Positions 60,760 through 64,000 of a stretch of 64,000 nt of DNA are shown here, piece after piece. The notes beneath the pieces were generated by a model. It was given only the letters and a program-made list of their open reading frames with translations, had not been told where the DNA came from and ran no database searches. How positions within the stretch are numbered: the first letter of the stretch is position 1; the number at the start of each line of letters is the position of its first letter. Location of the stretch: positions 56,503 through 120,502 of the forward strand of contig NZ_BJWY01000006.1 of assembly GCF_007990715.1 (NCBI RefSeq), given 5' to 3'. The stretch comes from Nocardia seriolae NBRC 15557 (lineage in GTDB: Bacteria; Actinomycetota; Actinomycetes; Mycobacteriales; Mycobacteriaceae). Position numbers and translations under genes: made by a program.

Positions 60760-63700
60760 CCGCGGTCAATTCCGTCCAGCCCGCCTTCGCACCCGCCCGC
60801 ATCGCCTCGGTGAAGTCCGCTTCATCGAGGCGATCGCGCGTTGCCGACTCGATGCGGGTCGCATCGGCGAGGGTGCGATCGGGCAGGCCGCGCACCGCGT
60901 TGCTCGCCGCGAGCAGCCGTGCGGCCTGCTCGTTTTCGTCATTGCGCAGCGCCAGGTCCGCGATGCCGACAATGATCCGGGCCAGCAGCGGTGCGTGGCC
61001 CGCCTCGACGGCCGCCCGCAGGGCCGCGGCATGCTCGGCGCGGGCCACGTCGAGATCGGTGGAGAGGTAACCGAGCAACTCGTGGATCCGCGCGCTCACG
61101 TTCGGCAGGTCGAAGTTCTCGCCCGACATGGTTCTCGCGATGGCGATCTGGCGGTGCACCTCCTCGGGGTCGCCGCGCCAGCGCGCCAGCTGCGCCTTCT
61201 CCAGCGCCAGCTCGGCCAGGGAGTTGGGCCAGGCCGCCTCGTCCGCGCACCGCTGCGCCTCGTCCATGGCGGCCGCGCTCGTCTCGGAATCGCCCAGCAG
61301 CCAATACAACTGAGCCTGTCGCGACCGGATTCGGACCACGTCCTCGAGCGCGCCGACCTCGGTGACCACCGTGACCGCCTGCTCCAATAGCGCACAGGCG
61401 TCGGCGAATTCGCCGCGCCCCGCGATCCGGTCGGCCAGCTCGGTCAGCGCGAACGAGATGCCCCAGCGCTCGCCGATCGCCCGGAAGTCCGCGAGCGCCG
61501 TCTCGAGGTACTCGTCCACCTCCTGCCCGTCGCGGCCGAGCACGATCCGCATCTTGCCCATTTGCAGGCGGGCCAGGGCGCGCACCCAGGGGTCGTCGTC
61601 GGCGAGCTGTGGCTCGAAGGCGGTCAGCATGGCGTCCGGCCCCTGCAGCAGGCGCTCCAGCGCGCCGATGAACCCGATGGCCGGGTGCCCGCCCGGGCTC
61701 TTCCGGTCGAACCGGGACGCCTTGTGGATCCATTCCTGAAGCTGGGCCGCGTCTTTGGGCCCGGAGGACAGGAAGTGCACGACCATGCCGTAGACCGTGG
61801 CCCGGATCGCGGCGTCCACCTCGCCGGGCAGGTCGGCGGCCGCGGTGACGAATTCCAGCCCCTCGTTCTTGTGTCCGCCCAGCCACCAGTACCAGCCGCC
61901 GACCGCCGCCAGGCGCAGGGCACCGGCCGCTTCGCCGGCCGCGAGCGCGCCGCGCATGGCGGAGGCGATGTTGTCGTGCTCGGTGTCGAGGATGGCGAGC
62001 CACTCCAGCTGCTCGGCGCGGCGCAGGTGCGGCTCGGCGGTGGTGGCGAGTTCGGTGAAGTACGAAAGATGCGCCCGGCGTGCGAGATCCGCTTCACCGG
62101 CCGCCTCCAGCCGTTCCCGGGCGTACTGCTTGATGGTGTCGAGCATGCGGTAGCGCGGCGCGGCGTCCGCGGTGACCACCAGCAGCGATTTCTCGGTCAG
62201 CGCGGTCAGCAGTTCGAGCACCTCCCACTGCTCGATCGCCGCCGACTGCCCGGCCACGCCCTCGTCGCCGGAGACCGCGCAAACCTGTTCGGCCGCTTCG
62301 AGACTCGCGCCGCCGGAGAACACCGCGAGGCGGCGCAGCACCGTGCGCTCGGCCTCGGTGAGCAGTTCCCAGCTCCAGTCGACCACCGCGCGCAGGGTCC
62401 GATGCTGGGGCATCGCGGTGCGGCTGCCGCCGGTGAGCAGGCGGAACCGGTCGTCGAGGCGGGTGGCGAGCTGGTCGGGGGTCATGGTGCGCAGCCGGGC
62501 CGCGGCCAGTTCGATGGCCAGCGGGATGCCGTCGAGCGCGCGGCAGACGCGGGCCATGGTGGCCAGCGCGTGGGCGTCGGTCGCCAGGTCCTTGCGCACC
62601 GCGCGGGCCCGATCCAGCAGCAGCTGGACGGCGGGGGAGGATTCGATGGCGGCCGGATCGGCGTCCGCGGCCGGCAGGCTCAACGGCGCGACCTGCCACA
62701 GTGCCTCGCCCGTAATGCCCAGTGGCTCACGGCTGGTCGCGAGGATCCGCAGTTTCCGGCATTCGCCGAGCACGCGGTGCGCGAAGGCCGCGGCGGCGTC
62801 GATCACGTGCTCGCAGTTGTCCAGGATGAGCAGGGTTTCGCGCTCGCGCAGGGCGGCGATGAGCCGCTCCATCGGTTCCGCCTGGGGCCCGCCGCCGAGC
62901 AGCGCGTCGCGCAGACCCAGTGCGGCCAGCGCGGATTGGGCCAGGTCGCCGCTCGCGTCGGTGGCGGCCAGTTCCACCAGCCAGGCTCCGTCGGGCAGAT
63001 CGTCGAGCAGGGTGTGCGCGGTCTCCAGGGCCAGCCGGGTCTTGCCGGAGCCGCCGGGGCCGGTGATGGTGGTCAGACGGTGGTCCGCGATGAGTTCGCG
63101 CACCACCGCGATATCGGCGTATTTGCCTACGTAGCTGGTCAATTCGGCGCGCAGGTTGGTCCGGCGCTCGGTGTCCTTGGCGCCGACCTCGCCGCGCAGC
63201 AGGGCGACATGCAGGGCGGCCAGCTCCGGGGAGGGGTCGACGCCCAGTTCGTCGGCGAGGGTCTCGCGCACCCGCTCGTAGGCGGTGAGCGCGTCGTTGC
63301 CGCGCCCGGCGGCGGCCAGCGCCCGCATGAGCGAACCGGCCAGCCGTTCCCGCATCGGGTGCCGACCGGTGAGTTCGGTGAGCTCGGCGATCAGCTCGGT
63401 GCCCCGGCCCAGCCGGATCTCGGCCTCGTAGAGATCCTCCAGCGCGGCCAGGTGCAGGCCCTCGAATCGGACCAGCACCGCGTCGACATCCCCGCTGCCG
63501 GGCAGGCCGACGTCCTGCATGAGCGGGCCGCGCCACAGGTCCAGGGCCTCGCGCAGCAGCCGGGCCTGCTGCCCGTCGTCACCGCCGCGGGCCTGGTCGA
63601 CGAGCCGTTCGAAGCGCACGGCGTCGACGGCGTCGGGGCTCACCACCAGCCGGTAGCCGCCCGCCTGCACCTCGATGGAGCCGTCCGGCAGCAGTCGCCG

Positions 63701-63910
63701 CAGCCGGGAGACCAGGGCCTGCAGGGCGTTCGCCGCGTCGGCCGGGGGCTGCTCGCCCCAAATCCAGTCGACCAGATTCGTTTTCGACACCGCGCGACCG
63801 GGCTCGAGCGCGAGGGCGATGAGCAGCCCGCGCAGTCGCGCACCCGGTACCTCTATCGGTTTCCCGTCCTCTGCCCGGATCTCGAGCGGTCCAAGCATCC
63901 TGATTCGCAC
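60743..63910 (-). CDS. AfsR/SARP-type transcriptional regulator with BTAD and NB-ARC domains
   Basis: A very large regulator, about 1055 residues. The N-terminal Trans_reg_C winged helix (about 1-95: LGPLEIRAEDGKPIEV, RLRGLLIALALEPGR) is followed by BTAD (about 95-245: RFERLVDQARGG; AYERVRETLADELGVDPSPEL). Then NB-ARC with the P-loop TGPGGSGKTRLALE near 283, LLILDNCEH near 365 and TSREPLGITGE near 398, ending in TPR-like helices (about 650-1050). It starts at GTG 63910. Such STAND proteins activate secondary metabolism or efflux genes; the convergent DrrAB exporter is a natural target. Confidence 0.9.
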   Translation of the reverse strand: MRIRMLGPLEIRAEDGKPIEVPGARLRGLLIALALEPGRAVSKTNLVDWIWGEQPPADAANALQALVSRLRRLLPDGSIEVQAGGYRLVVSPDAVDAVRFERLVDQARGGDDGQQARLLREALDLWRGPLMQDVGLPGSGDVDAVLVRFEGLHLAALEDLYEAEIRLGRGTELIAELTELTGRHPMRERLAGSLMRALAAAGRGNDALTAYERVRETLADELGVDPSPELAALHVALLRGEVGAKDTERRTNLRAELTSYVGKYADIAVVRELIADHRLTTITGPGGSGKTRLALETAHTLLDDLPDGAWLVELAATDASGDLAQSALAALGLRDALLGGGPQAEPMERLIAALRERETLLILDNCEHVIDAAAAFAHRVLGECRKLRILATSREPLGITGEALWQVAPLSLPAADADPAAIESSPAVQLLLDRARAVRKDLATDAHALATMARVCRALDGIPLAIELAAARLRTMTPDQLATRLDDRFRLLTGGSRTAMPQHRTLRAVVDWSWELLTEAERTVLRRLAVFSGGASLEAAEQVCAVSGDEGVAGQSAAIEQWEVLELLTALTEKSLLVVTADAAPRYRMLDTIKQYARERLEAAGEADLARRAHLSYFTELATTAEPHLRRAEQLEWLAILDTEHDNIASAMRGALAAGEAAGALRLAAVGGWYWWLGGHKNEGLEFVTAAADLPGEVDAAIRATVYGMVVHFLSSGPKDAAQLQEWIHKASRFDRKSPGGHPAIGFIGALERLLQGPDAMLTAFEPQLADDDPWVRALARLQMGKMRIVLGRDGQEVDEYLETALADFRAIGERWGISFALTELADRIAGRGEFADACALLEQAVTVVTEVGALEDVVRIRSRQAQLYWLLGDSETSAAAMDEAQRCADEAAWPNSLAELALEKAQLARWRGDPEEVHRQIAIARTMSGENFDLPNVSARIHELLGYLSTDLDVARAEHAAALRAAVEAGHAPLLARIIVGIADLALRNDENEQAARLLAASNAVRGLPDRTLADATRIESATRDRLDEADFTEAMRAGAKAGWTELTAVTLAC

Positions 63911-64000
63911 CCGGCCATTCTGCCGTGCGCTCCCGACGGTCGCCGGGCTGCGCACATCAGGCGACGGCGGTGTGCCGAATGATGATGTTGCCTAGTGTCC
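63911..64000. other. non-coding end of window
   Basis: About 90 bp before the AfsR-like gene. It should include that gene's promoter; I see no clear motif, and the next gene lies outside the window. Confidence 0.4.

Noticed and set aside
61562..63982. An 806-residue plus-strand frame opposite the AfsR-like gene
   Set aside because: It has a G/R/Q-rich composition typical of antisense frames and no domain; the minus frame contains BTAD, a P-loop and TPR helices.

Overview
The window is high-GC actinobacterial DNA, most likely from Nocardia or a close relative in the Mycobacteriales. The basis is gene content. It has PrrA/PrrB, AccD3 and EchA6 with the order and sequence features I remember from Mycobacterium tuberculosis, a hemophore-family protein, a mycothiol-dependent isomerase-type enzyme, a wax ester synthase/DGAT, a Pol-PE-ligase LigD and an actinobacterial CtaD. 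No phage or IS module is visible, and the segment reads as chromosome. Comparisons with M. tuberculosis loci are from memory and were not searched.

Bases 1-21,900 resemble an expanded version of M. tuberculosis Rv0881-Rv0909. They hold an rRNA methyltransferase, a small membrane protein and a conserved hypothetical (like Rv0881-Rv0883c); FKBP; RDD and small membrane proteins; an exported coiled-coil protein behind prrA-prrB; a hemophore-like protein; a propionyl-CoA synthetase; a four-gene conservon (sensor kinase, roadblock, DUF742, GTPase); accD3; an aldo/keto reductase; a flavoprotein; echA6; a metallo-beta-lactamase-fold hydrolase; and a small Rv0909-like protein. The most striking item is a dispersed hairpin of 110-123 bp. 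Its three copies each end exactly at the TTG start codon of a gene (methyltransferase, prrA, accD3) and supply that gene's Shine-Dalgarno sequence. One stem pair covaries between copies.

Bases 21,900-44,300 are a mosaic of short units: LigD; an isochorismatase-fold hydrolase; an SDR/TetR divergon with a clear palindromic operator; a mycothiol-dependent enzyme; a tRNA-like gene with a badly paired anticodon arm; an ECF transporter (fused EcfA, then EcfT); exported lipase, papain-like protease and lipoprotein; a Baeyer-Villiger-type monooxygenase divergent from an AraC regulator; a metallophosphoesterase; a DGAT-RluA pair; a 2-oxoglutarate oxygenase-like protein; and an F420/FMN-type oxidoreductase.

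Bases 44,300-64,000 hold ctaD with an in-frame hexanucleotide expansion, a quinone oxidoreductase gene broken by one TGA, a MarR/MFS divergon, an eroded NRPS-like adenylation protein, an SDR/XRE divergon, a CDF metal exporter, small membrane proteins, a tautomerase, LysR and TetR regulators (one with a 38-bp palindrome), a Tat lipoprotein dienelactone hydrolase, a secreted-type domain lacking a signal peptide, a DrrAB exporter, and a large AfsR/SARP-type regulator convergent with it.
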